The notes beneath the pieces are model-generated. The model did no database searches and was not told where the DNA came from. It saw nothing but the letters and a program-made list of their open reading frames with translations. This document shows, piece by piece, positions 23,052-34,806 of a DNA stretch of 64,000 nucleotides (its first letter is position 1; the number at the start of each line of letters is the position of its first letter). The DNA lies in assembly GCA_020543525.1 (NCBI GenBank), contig JAHYIO010000039.1, positions 744,001 through 808,000 on the forward strand. The letters are read 5' to 3'. Source of the DNA: Coriolopsis trogii. Taxonomy: Eukaryota; Basidiomycota; Agaricomycetes; Polyporales; Polyporaceae. Both the position numbers and the translations under genes were made by a program.

Positions 23052-25449
23052 ATGACTCTCGCTACAGACTTGAGCGAGGATTTCATCTCGGCATGCACGG
23101 CGCTTTACCGTGTGGTGTCGAACAATATCGCTGTGCTGCTGCTCACTTCGATCGCGTCGATATTGATCAGGCAGTATGCGCGCAGGCAGAGGATGCCTCC
23201 TGGTCCATCTGGACTACCGTTTATAGGCAACAAGCTCCAGGTGCCGTCTATCAAGCCCTGGCGGAAGTTTGCAGAGTGGAACAAGCAGTACGGTGCGTCC
23301 CTCCTGACATTCATATGTGGGCATGGATTCAATGTGGCGCGACTCTAGGGCCTGTAATCTCTCTTCACCTTGGCAGCACACCTGTGATCGGTGAGAGTTC
23401 GATTGACATGGAACTGAATCGTGGCGCGCTGAATACCATTCAGTGCTGGGGACGGCACAAGCTGCATGGGACCTACTGGAGAAGCGATCAGATATCTACT
23501 CGAGCCGCCCCCGGTTCGTTGTCGCGTGAGTTCGCTTCGTGCTGGAATTAGGCCATATTCATATACAATCTCGCCTGCAGCGGGGAGATCCTCTCCGCCA
23601 ACATGCGCGGGTTGATGCTCCCGAACACCAACGAACTCTGGAGGAGATGGCGCAAGGTGAATAGACCTCACTTCCAGGGTTTCGCAACCGCGAGAGTTTG
23701 TCCTCATTTGGAGACCAGGTCCTGCACTCTGGGTTTCATTCTAGGAAAGTGGACGTATACAACGAGATACAGACGCTGGAGTCAGTTGTGCTTTTGCGGC
23801 AGCTACTGTCGGAACCAGACAACTACGAGCGCCATCTGCAGCGGTATGCCATGTCTGGCTGTCAATGAAGAATATGGGAATGTGGCATTCACTGACAAAC
23901 GGTAGCTTCGCAGCAAGCGTTGCAACGTCAGCCACATACGGAAGACGAGTCGAAAGCGTTGATGAATGGATCGTCACGGAGAATATGGCGGCCATGGAAT
24001 GTGAGTGGCAACGCATCGCGACACATATACGGCGAAACAACTTCAGACACGCACTTGCTAGATCTTACGAGGTTTGTCACGGAGATCATTTCTGAAGATT
24101 CGGGCACAGTGACATACTGAATGGAAATATCGAACATAGTGTCAAGTAAGTCAGGGTTGATAGTAGAGCAGCGTCGTTCAAGATGAGGATCAACTCACTC
24201 TCATTCAGCATTCCCGGAAAATACCTGGTCGAGGCTTGGCCCTGGCTTTTGAAGCTTCCGGTAAGGTTCAACGGCATGTCTTCACGTATCATGTATCGTA
24301 GACTCACTCGTCCCCAGCGTCCACTGCAATGGTTCCGCCGTGAGCCTGAAGAGCACCGGCAGCGAGACATCAAACTGCTCACGCACCTCGTGGATGATGT
24401 CAAGACCCGAATGGCAGACGGAACCGTACCGGATTGCTTGACATCGCAGACGGTGTCGGACCAAGGCAAGAATGGCATGTCCGACCTCGAGATCGCCTAC
24501 GCGGTCTCGTCCCCTTTCGGTGCCGGAATAGAGACGGTACGCCCGAAAAATATGGATCTGCTCCATGGAGCTGAGCTGAATTTATCGGTCTTGTCAAGAC
24601 GGCTGGAACACTTTGCGTCTTCTTCCGTGAGCGACAAATGCTAGACGTTGATCGGGAAGGCTCGCTTCTCATGTTGTCTCTCAGTTGCGATGCTCCACTA
24701 CCCAAACGTCATGCGCAAAGCGCAGGCTGAGCTCGACGCAGTCGTTGGTCCCGACCGTCTTCCCGATTTCGAGGACCGAGAGCGCCTCCCCTACCTCCGA
24801 GCACTCATCAACGAGACTTTGCGATGGAGACCAATCGCCATCCTAGGAGGGACACCGCATGCTGTGATTGCAGACGACGTATACAACGGAATGTGAGCCT
24901 TATAACCTCGTGTATGCGCCTTTGGAGATAGTCCATTAACGGGGGGTCGACATTGGTACAGGTACATACCGCGAGGTTCCACCGTGTTCGCGAATTTCGC
25001 GTGAGTGCAACACATCTTGTTTGAAGTGAGAGTATAGAGGCTAGAGCTAATTGATTGGATGTAATTTACTCAGTGGGATCATGCACGACCCTGTCATGTT
25101 CCCTGATCCTGACGAGTTCATCCCGGAGCGGTTCTTGGAGACCACAGATCCCAGGCTACAGGACTTCGATCTTCCATTTGGATTCGGAAGGAGGATATGC
25201 GTCGGCATGCACCTCGCGAGGAACTCGCTGTTCATCACCATCGCACGGATTCTGTGGGGTTTCGAGATTACGCTTGCCACAGGAGAGAATGGGGAGTCTT
25301 TACTGCCCGACCGTTGGAATTTCACCAACGGGTTCAACTCAAAGCCAGTGAGCTTCCCGTGTACCATCAAGGCGAGGAGCCCCCGGATGGTAGAGTGCCT
25401 CGACAGAGAATGGGAGGGTGCGAAGGAGCGTCTCGGGAAGTGGCAGTAG
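23052..25449 (+). CDS. Cytochrome P450, OrdA/CYP5144-like, possibly frameshifted
   Basis: The N-terminal membrane anchor is followed by the hinge MPPGPSGLPFIGNKLQ. Family motifs are GAGIETTAGT (I-helix), NETLRW (ExxR), FIPERF and the haem loop FGFGRRICVG. Exons placed with confidence are 23052-23292, 23349-23390, 23444-23525, 23581-23656, 23719-23843, 23906-24000, 24209-24260, 24318-24536, 24599-24626, 24685-24892, 24962-25000 and 25074-25449. Between 24001 and 24208 I could not join the frame: the piece ending HSVN (donor at 24146) should lead into IPGKYLVEAWP, but every upstream acceptor gives a stop or the wrong phase. It may be a one-base lesion or a splice site I missed. All key motifs are otherwise intact. 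The likely role is monooxygenation of a hydrophobic metabolite. Confidence 0.8.
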
Positions 25450-25587
25450 TGAACATGGTCCATACTATATCCAATCACGGCGAACACTTGTCTTGATATT
25501 TCGCATTCAACTGGTGACATAGCACTGTAAAGCAACATAGCATAGCATGGTACACTGCGATTGACTTCCGCCCCACCCTTCCGATTT

Positions 25588-28500
25588 TCAGATGTAGAAC
25601 ATGGTATCCTTCAGCGATCCGCTCACCCCGCCAGGGCTCTTGTCGAATCGCCAGAGTCTGCGCGCCTCCTGCATGACCTCGTCGACCTCGGTCTCAGTCG
25701 CAGTTGCAGTTGCAGTTCCGGTCGCAGTCCCGGTTGCAGTCACGGTCGCGGTCGCGGTCGCGCTCCTGGTTCCGGTTCCACCCGTGGCCGTCGCGCCCGA
25801 GTCTGAGATACCGTTCAGCAACGAATGGATGTAACATCGCCCTCGCTCGCATGCAAGGTCGGCATAGTATGCGGGCGAGACAAGGCTGACCGCTTTCGTC
25901 GCCCGGGCGAACATGTAGCTGATGTCGTTCGTCAAACACTGGAGCTGATCGGAACCGATCCCTATCTCGTCGTGTACGACGTAGTAATGGGTGGGCCTAG
26001 TAGTCCCTTGTAATCCTGCGCATTGGACATGCATGTCAGCACAAGCACTCGGAACTATCTGGGGAATAGGCAAACCTCCGTGCGCTTGTAGGTAGAAGTC
26101 ATACTCGTATACAGCTGTGGTGCCCCGGTCGACCACTGTACCAGGCCTGGGATTGCCGTCGTTTGCGGCGTGCGCAGGGTCCATAGGGTAGAAACGGGTA
26201 TGATGCCGCTTACCGCAAATGACGATCGTTAGCTTGGGGTTGTAAGGCCATTGAGGCGTGCTAAACTTTTGGAAAGCCTCTCGCATCTTTGGCATCTCTT
26301 CTCTTACGACAATCGCGAATTGTCCCTGTCAACTGCAGTGAGCGGTCTGTACGCTGCCATCGCAGCACAGCGAAGCTTCTCACCTCGGAGACCCCATCGC
26401 GGTATACAAGCACCCGAGTGGGTAGCGTGTTTGTACGCGCTCTGAAGGCCAACAGTCGCTCCTCTAACATGGACCCGAGATCGGTGATCATCTGTATTCT
26501 GGTAAGAGCCATGGACTATTGCAGATAACCTCGGACGTACCTCCTTCTTCGACTCTTGGATGCGCAGGCTGGCAGGGAACTGTCCCATACGCCTGTCGAT
26601 ACTGGCCACAACCGCAGCGATCGACGGCGTCCCTCTCACGGTCCCCACCCCGGGGTGGGTGACGTCCATACCGACCAACATCGTCGGCTCCATGTTCAGC
26701 CACGCCATGTTCTGGTCCGCAAGTTCATGGTTCACGCCTCCGAGCTTGATGTTGAACTTGAGCGCGACGTTCGCAAAGTACTGCAGCTGGCCCTTCTCCT
26801 TCCTGACCTTCGCCGCGTGCACGCACACCGTCGCCACGTCCAAAAACACGTCGCAGAGGTGCTTCAGGCCCGAGTACACGTGCCTGTCCCCGCTCGAGAG
26901 CACGACGAGCACGATCCGCGGCTTCGGCCTCATCTCGAGCAGCGCCTCCCGGATGCGCGCCACCGCCCCCTTCCGGAGCGGGTCCTCCTGCGACCGGCGC
27001 GGGAGCTGCGCAACACGGATCTGGGGCGGGGCCGGGTCGACCTGCATCCCGCTTCGCCTGCACATGTCCGCGAACCCGCGCCAGGTCTTGTCGAGCTCCG
27101 GATCGTCTACGCCCCGGAACTCGTCCCGCGGGTTGTCGTCCTGGATGAGCAGGATCGCCCATTTGTCAAGCCGCGCGCCGACTGCGAAACGCACGCCGCG
27201 CATGTTCCACGACGCGCGCTCGTCGACGGCAGGAGGGTTACCGCCAGAGTAGCGCACGGCTGGGGGCGGGAGGATGCGACCGGGGACGACCGCCATCTCT
27301 GACCCGACGGTGATTCCGAACGCGTTCGCGGGAGGAGGGGACTGCGATAAGCCGAGCTCTAGCAGTCCACGCTCGGCGATCGCTTCCCCGTTCACATTTG
27401 GGTATTGACAAGCGACATTCAGCATGTTTGCAGTGAGTTCGTCCGGAATCTTGCCCCTGAAGGACTGCTTCTCGAGGATTGTGCACACTTCGGCAGGGAG
27501 GAAGTTCTGCTTCTGTCCGCCCACATCGATAAGAGGAAGGTCTGGATATTGGAGTCGGATTTGGTACTCTGCACAGCGAATTCGTCAGCACCGCACAATG
27601 ATGAGGCAAATAGCGGAGACATACTCTTCCAGAAGTATTCCTCGACGGTGACTTCGCCGAAGCCCTCTGCCTCAAACCTATGCTGCCGCGCAGTCACCTT
27701 TGCTACCGTCTTCGCGGTCTTCCTATATCCAAGGTGTATAGTCCTGACGCGCACCCCGCGCACGAACGACGCGACGCGCGCGCTGGGCGCCATCTTCATG
27801 AATTCGACCATCCTCTCTGCTAAATTGCCGGGCGCATAGAAAGCGGTAGTGCACACATTGACATTGACCATGAGCTGGCGCCAAGAGGGACGCACAGACG
27901 AGTAAAAGCCCCGCCATGCTTCGAGTCCACCACCAAGCAATATAGGCTGGGACGCAGGATTCGGGTAGAAGTATTTGTTCCGTCCCACCATGACGCCTCC
28001 GCCTACGATGCGGCTTGGGTGAGAGGCAAGGATGATGTTCATAGCAGAAACGACGGGCATGAAGTCGTATTGCCGATGCTGTGGTTGTCCTCCCAGGAAC
28101 CTTCACATTTAAATAAGGTTAGCATGAGGGAGACCCAGATAAAGACAGAGACAGCTATGTTCAATGCGAAGATGAGCAGTGCCTGGGGAACCGACAGCAC
28201 CAGCACGTACTTTGGATGACAAGCACCCATTCCTCACGACACCATCACACTCAAGGGGAGGCAGATAAAAGACGGTGGACAACTCGGAGTTACGTACCGG
28301 ACAAGCCCTTGGGTATCGATAGCTTGAATATACTTGACAGTCATCGTATATTCTTTCGGCTCCCTTGCCTGGTCTCGCTTCTCCTCCTCTTCGTCTTCGT
28401 CTATGTATGTTATTGGGATCACGACCGGAGCTGCGAGTTTGAACGAAGCATAGAGCTTAGCACCGTGATCATGCGCCACTCTTCCGTTCATTCCAGCTTG

Positions 28501-29162
28501 TTTCCATGTGTCTGTTTGTTCGGCCAGTTGGAATATGCGCCTTTTCAGACGTCTGTTGGTCACTGGTGGCTCTATCTGAACCTCATACTCATGGAAGGGA
28601 CCGTTCGGGACGTTGATGGGGAAGTAGTTGGTGCGCATCTTGATCGGGAATCCGACCGTCCCAAAATCAGGTCGCAAGGGTAGGTCATCGTCCTTCAGGC
28701 GGATCGAGCGCATGGACACGACCAGCGCATCATGAGATCCATCGGCCAGCCGCACATCGACGTCGGACGGGCGATCGGGCGCATACACGCTGTCAATGAC
28801 TCTCAGTATTTGATACCACCAAGCAGGGTAAAGACCTACCTGCCGCGCGCGCGCGGTGGGCCACCGTAGCCTCCTCTGTCGCCGCCCCTGAACCCTCCCC
28901 GATCGCCACCGCGGAAACCTCCACGGTCGCCTCCTCTGTACCCGCCTCTGTCGCCGCCGCGGTACCCACCGCGATCGCCACCGCGAAATCCGCCGCGTTC
29001 ACCTGGTGGTCCTCCTCGAGGCTGGTACCCTCCCGTGTACGGCGCGCCCGTACCAGGCGGAGGTCCCCCACGGCCCGGGGGCCCGCTGCCTCTGCCAATC
29101 CCACCTCCGCCTCGACCGCCCCTGCCTCCTCTGTCTGTTCCACGGCCGCGTCCTCTGTCCAT
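25588..29162 (-). CDS. Argonaute small-RNA-guided nuclease
   Basis: Seven exons (29162-28840, 28789-28298, 28100-27625, 27568-26541, 26491-26384, 26325-26076, 26015-25588) give 1034 aa. An RGG-rich N-terminal tail of about 105 residues precedes the N domain (YFPINVPNGPFHEYEV). The linker and PAZ regions (MNIILASHPS, VGRNKYFYP, EEYFWKKYQ, PLIDVGGQKQNFLPAEVC) follow, then MID and PIWI. The slicer tetrad looks complete: D732 in GMDVTHPG, E773 before MITDL, D805 in YRDGVSE and H902 in RPTHYY. The C-terminus MFYI is the usual buried end. It should bind small RNAs and cleave targets in quelling-type silencing. A low-complexity Ala/Thr insert lies just before the C-terminal end. Confidence 0.96.
25680..25795 (-). 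repeat. Ala/Thr-coding microsatellite in Argonaute C-terminus
   Basis: Degenerate 6-bp units (plus-strand GTTGCA, GTCGCG, GTCGCA, GTCCCG and similar) are translated on the minus strand as alternating Ala/Thr with some Gly and Val. They interrupt PIWI between CYIHSLLNG and the conserved RLWRFDKSP...MFYI end. The tract stays in frame. Confidence 0.75.
28865..29010 (-). repeat. RGG minisatellite coding the Argonaute N-tail
   Basis: About 24-bp units encode repeated GG(F/Y)RGGDR on the minus strand, five to six copies in a row. RGG tails bind RNA and are typical arginine methylation targets. The tandem DNA repeat suggests the copy number varies between strains. Confidence 0.75.
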
Positions 29163-30837
29163 CTCTTGTCAGATCGGAGTCGTGCTGATGTTGTTGGGGG
29201 GCGAAGGAAGCAAACGCGAGTGCAAGAACGTCGCGGAGGCATTTTATACTTTAGTGTGACCTCGCGTTCTCCAGCATCGGATCTGATGACCCGCGAGTGC
29301 GGTAACGCCCACCATATCTTGCATCTCTTCGCGGGCGTTGCTTGTTCTTGCCCCTCAATCAGACTGGGACACAGTGCCGTAACGCGCGCGAGAGCCAGCG
29401 AGGGAATCGAGGAGCAGGCATGATGCTATTGTGTTATTTTCCAGCCTGAGGACAAGAATACGGATGAACGATTGCGGACGTACCGCGCGCGCGGAAGCCG
29501 CATGTTTTCGGAGCCGCCCAGGCGTACTTCCTCCAATCTGTAGGCATCGACGTTCATCCTGTCTTCCCACATTCCCACTGCGACGTGCGGCGAATGAATG
29601 GTCAGGCCCGAACAGGAGGATCCTGGCCGATTCTGTCACGAATTATTAGGTTTTGGCCATCACGGCATCGAGTGTGGTTGCATCCATCAGGAGGCAGGGC
29701 GGGAACCATTGGCAGGTAAACGTGAAGGCCGTGCTGCAAGATACTGTATATGTACAGCGATGGTAGTACCTGACTTGGACGGGAAGCTCCGTGGGTAGAC
29801 ACGTCTAGAATTCGACACAGCCAAACTTGCCCTGAGAACTGGAACGAAACCTGACCGTCTCCTTATGTTGTAGGCGAGAGAGCGGCGAAGATGGCTGGGC
29901 CTGCTGATCGGGGGAGGGAAAGACGATCCTCGGATGAACCCGACCGTGTGTCGGTGATCATGACGAGAGTCACCTCAGAATCACCTCTTATTTTCTCTAG
30001 CGGCCGTAGTCCTCCAGGGCACCAGGGAAGTTATACAACGGCGGTTTACCGAGGCCTTCGTAGACAAGTTGTCCCAGAGAGGTATACACGAGAACAAGAA
30101 GCGGACTCACAGAATGCCAGAATTCATAGCACGCGCTCTCCCTCATGTCTTCGAGCATCTCTTATCGCGACCGAAATTCGGTCACCGAATGTCGAAATGG
30201 GGTTCCGGTAGTGAGCACATATGCGTGCACTGCCCAGTGGCACAGGCGACGAGTTTCAACGAGGGGCGACAGATTCGGCGGATGAGAGCTCCGTTACCAT
30301 GGTTCAAGTGGATGCTCTTCAGCTTTGCCCAGGGACGTGAAAAGCAATCAGTAGGACGGTGGTGGAAATAACATGACATGGAGTAGTAGTACATTAACTC
30401 GTCCACCGCCGTAGCTATGTCCTGCAGTGGCTGCAGCGGCACAGTATGCCGACGCGCCTGTCACGTGGCCGTGGTTTCCTTTAACTTGAGCTCGAATTTC
30501 AAGGTCATCGAGCGAGATCGAGCGTCGGCGGTCGCGCATATTGATAACGTTAATCGTCCCAACGCGTCATGTAATGGCAAGACCGAGAGGATGTTCGAAG
30601 GGCCACATAGTCTCGTACGTACACAATCCCTAGTACTACCTACATAAAAGCGTCTATGACCAGCAGAAGACAACGGAGACTGAAGCACTTGCATCCATCC
30701 GTGCTCGTGTCCACCATGCATGTAAACAGAATGGAAAAGGAGATCCAGTATAACAACAAAAGGAGGGAGAGCAAAGAAAGCACACAGAATATACGTCTGG
30801 AATGCAGGAAACAAAGGAGGCCACAACCAAACCCATC
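29163..30837. other. Intergenic, between Argonaute and the AAA+ ATPase
   Basis: About 1.7 kb with no gene I can support. The longest plus frame (29891-30211, starting MAGPADRGRERR) has no motif and no convincing splice partners. The left part is the Argonaute promoter, the right part the 3' flank of the ATPase. Confidence 0.5.
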
Positions 30838-33693
30838 CTAATACTCCTGCACCTCCGCGTCCGACAGCGACGCGTACTCGCTCTCCGTCCGGTCGTCGTC
30901 CGCATAGTACTCTTGCACGACCTCCTGCATCGCGTACCGCATGATCGGCGAGATCGGCACCAGCTTCGGCCCCAGCACCTCCTCCTCCTCCTCTCCTGCC
31001 AGCGGTCCCCCGTCCATCAGCCGCTCGTGCGCCCGGATCACCTCCTCGTCGCTCATCGCCACCATATCCTCGTCGGACCCATACACTCCCTCGGCCCCGA
31101 GTCCCTCCGTGGTCCCCATGCCTGCGTTGGACGTAGAGGGGCCCGCGATCGGCTCGTTTACCGCCGTCCCGCTACTCTCCGCGCCAGCACGCCCGCCAAG
31201 CTGGAATCGGATGCTCTCCCGGACGCGCATGCTCATCCGGAACGGGTCCCCAAACTCCTTCGACACGGGCTCCGTCCACCGCAAGTCCAGGATCCGCCCC
31301 TTCACCATCCCATCGATGGCCTTCGCGCCCATCTCGCGGCAGAGTAGGAAGTACGGCAGAGCTCGTGTCCGCGGTTGCGCGAGGCGGTTCATCACCCGGA
31401 GGAGCTGATACGCAGAGAAATCGGCCTGGAACTCCGGGGCTTCTTCGCTGCCTCCGGCGTTGCTCGAACTGAACAAGCCAGAAGGGGACTGGTGGGGGTT
31501 CGCGGCGAGTGGGCTATAGATACGGAAGCCGCCGCCGGGCGTTGCGGACATCGGCGGGGAGAGACGGTGGATCGCGTGCGTAGACGCGTGCTCGTTCTGT
31601 GGGCTTGCTGCGCCGTTGGAGTCTTCTGGCGCTTTCCCATTGGTGGAAGCCTGCGCAGAGTGGATGATGTGCAAGTTCAAGAGCGCGTGCGCTTGGATGA
31701 AGTGCGAGGATTGCTTGACTGAGAGAGGACTCGTCAGCACCCCAAATTCAAGGTGATAATGCGGACTCACTGTCGAGCTTCCCGTTCGAATTCACTGTGT
31801 ATATCGTTAGCAACCGCGATAAGCGCCAAGAAGCACGGACTAACTGACCAAAATCTGCGACATAGTCCTGCCAGTGGGCGAGTTTTCCGCCGAACGCCTC
31901 ATAGAGCTTCTCAAAGTCAAGTCTGGGGCGCAACCGTTCCGGAACGCCCTCCAAGATGACTTCTCGGAAATACTTCCGGGTCTCTGCCTTGGGATAATCG
32001 CCGATAGTGATGATCTGCGCCAGCGGAAGTTAGTTTGATGGGCGGGAGAAGCATGCTGCTCAATCAGACGACCGTAGCAAGACACGTACCTTGCAATGCT
32101 GCATAACGTTCAGCTGCCGCAGCCACGTCTGGTAGAACGGGTCGCTCGTCGCATGTATAACATGACACAGTCGGTCCTGTTTCGTGAGCACCAGCATCGC
32201 GTCCAAAAGACACTTCATCGCATCAATGGATCGAATCAGGGCAGGTCTGCACGTTTACCTAGTCAGTATCGTTCTCAACATACTACCGACGTACGTACAG
32301 TTTGTGAGCCTCGTCAATGAAAAAGACAGGTGTCTTCTTCACAGGCGCCTCCGGAGCCTTCTCCTTGTTCTTCTCGCCCGCGCCTGCTTGCTTGGACGCG
32401 TCGCCGTTCTGATGCACATCGCGAGCGGCCTTTTCGGCTTGCTTACGACGCACAGAGAACATGCGCGTTCGCCAGGACGGACGTTTGTCCTGTGCCTTAT
32501 GTTCCGTCCCAGTGTCAGCATTCTTCCTCGTTTTCTCCAATACTTCTTGTGACGGTTGGTAGTTCCAGTACCTCAGAAGAGAGCTCTGGAAAGCCTTTGA
32601 GATGGAGTGGAAATGTGGATGTCGTGAGGACGTACTTGGAATAGCTCCATGAGACGCGCGATATCGCTTGTCTTGATGTCCCCTAGTGACGATGACAACG
32701 CTTCGGACGACTGCGCCGCATTCGAGAGACGACGCTCAACATTGAGCCTGTCATGCTAAGAATACGATTTGAGAACAATCTGAGGTCGTAGGATGACTAT
32801 ATGCACCTTGAAACTCCATGCTTCCTTCTCAAACACATCATACCCCGGCATGTCGGGGTCCTGGGCGATGCTCATGAAGAAACCCTCCATCTGCTGACTG
32901 GAGAATGGGTCAACACAAGGTCAACCGATCCTGGTTCTAGTCACACATACCTAAGACTCATATATAGACTAGCCAGGTCAGCAAAACCAGCAATGCGCAG
33001 GTCGAAGTGCAAGACATGGTAGCTCTTCTGCGTCAGCACCTGGCGGAGGAGCGCCGTCTGCAGCAACGATACTGAGCATACTAGGCCGTTGGAATAGGCG
33101 AAAACTACTCACTTTCCCAACGCTGCTCGCACCAAACAATATTGTGAAACTTGAGTTGCCGTCAAGCGCACGCGTGATGGCCTTGAGCTCTGCGGGTCGA
33201 TCGAAGAAGCCAGGAAAGGGCGCAAAGGTATGCGTTGGCGTGAGCTGGGCACGCTCTCTCGCCTCCGCGAGCTCGCGTCTGGTGTCTTCCAACATCCGTT
33301 TGGATTCGGTTAGCGATCGTAGCGTTTCGGCGGGCTGCACGGGTGACCGAGAGAGAGGTGGATGCCATCAGTACGAAGCGTGTTTTCCACCCCAACCTGA
33401 CGCAGATGAAGATGAGATAGAAAGGTGCATACATTCGCGATGACACTGATAATCTCGCCGATGCCAAAGAAGTTGCGCTTGCGAACGTCCGTCGGCATAG
33501 GCATGCCACGGCGGCGGGGGATGTTTGAGCGGAAGAGCCAGTGAAGCTGGATAGTGTTGCCCTCTGAGCCTATTGTGGTGTACATGCTCGCTCGACGCGA
33601 CGACGGAGGCGAGAGTGCGCGCGTGCGGGGCGTGGGCCCTGCGCGGGCAAGAACGGCATTGCCGTTGGTCGTGGTGGTGGTCCTGCGTGCCAT
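30838..33693 (-). CDS. AAA+ (P-loop) ATPase, uncharacterised fungal family
   Basis: Ten exons (33693-33433, 33334-33113, 33057-32951, 32897-32807, 32755-32636, 32585-32299, 32246-32090, 32014-31849, 31794-31771, 31718-30838) give 771 aa. The Walker A motif is GASSVGKT after FPGFFDRPAELKAI, and the Walker B motif is TPVFFIDEAHKL. Sensor-like residues follow in HVIHATSDPF, then IITIGDYPKAETRKYF. This matches the archaeal-ATPase type of STAND/AAA proteins. The second half contains a loop of charged residues and an acidic C-terminus. The frame is open upstream to an ATG at 33897, adding 68 residues rich in Ser/Arg/His with no acidic residue until the end, a possible mitochondrial leader. The function is not known to me. 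Exon 9 is 24 bp. Confidence 0.82.
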
Positions 33694-34806
33694 ACTATCT
33701 GAGGATCCGCGGGTACTGAGGAAAGAAGGGGAAGAGTGTATGGTCCGGAGAAGATTGAGGATATGGAAGGATGAAAGGAGGGGCTGGGTGGAGATATGAG
33801 ATATTGAGGACGCTAACGCGGACGTCGCGCCTGGCAGGTGCAGGTTGTTGCGCGCATGGGGACGGAGGCCTCCCGCAGCGCAAAGCGAAGGAGGCATGTG
33901 TCCATAATATAGAGGCTATACCACGCCTGCGAAGGGCGCACACGTTGCAAAGGCCTGGCGATTGACTCCGGGACTTCGATGAACGCAATTGAGATCGGGT
34001 CATTTCGAGTGGGCATTCTGTGACTGTCGAGGATCACTTACTGGAGATAGACACCACAATCTAAGCCGCTGTTTCTGGGGTTCGTTGGTCTCACACACTG
34101 AGAGGTGGTGGTGAGAGAGCAAGAGAGGATGGGGGTAGTTTGCATGTCGGCCGCGATATGAGGTCGCTCTGGTCAATGACGTCGTCGTGTGTCCTCCACG
34201 TGCGCATCGCATCGCGCTTTGGCGAAGGCCAGGCTCAGTTTCAGCATGTCTGCCTACAGCCTGATGTCTGTCCTGTGCGCGAAGATGTCGTCGTAGTCAA
34301 ATTGCGTATGTCGTGCTGGTGGTAGGAAAGAGAACGTTATATCATTAACGGGCGACGCAGTCTGATGGAGGACGCCCGAGTTCCCACGGTGCGATTTCCG
34401 GCGTCTGGCCATGAGTATGTCGCGACGTCATCCTCCTCCTCGTCCATTTAGGCTCTGAGTCAACTATGAATCGACAACTCGATACTAAGTCATGCACAAC
34501 CTCTGTTTTTATATGCTTGTTCACCAACCCACATCACAGCTTGATAGCTTGCCTCTCTCCGGTACCGGTGCCTTTGCCGGTTGCAAGTCCGCTGTCCTCC
34601 AAGATCCTCCCATCTCGACTTTGCTTAACGGTTCAATTTCGTCCACGTCTTTGCCTGACTACCGCGTCACAACTAGACATCAAATAATACGCGACGCTGA
34701 CTGCTTTCACTGGTAGGGCTCTGAAGATTCGATTTTCAGGAGTCAGCTACCCACCGGCCCTACCCCTCAAAGTCCACACGCCACCTGTACCGCCTCAGCT
34801 GTACTC
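33694..34806. other. Intergenic, left end of the duplicated segment
   Basis: From about 34140 to 34330 the sequence matches 40013-40210 closely (for example TGTCTGCCTACAGCCTGATG in both). This is therefore the left flank of the tandem duplication. No gene is seen. Confidence 0.6.

Noticed and set aside
26556..27302. Long plus-strand frames of 230-248 codons
   Set aside because: They are shadows of the Argonaute exon, which has clear PIWI motifs on the other strand.
29891..30211. Plus-strand frame starting MAGPADRGRERR
   Set aside because: Good start context, but no motif, biased composition and no extension by splicing.
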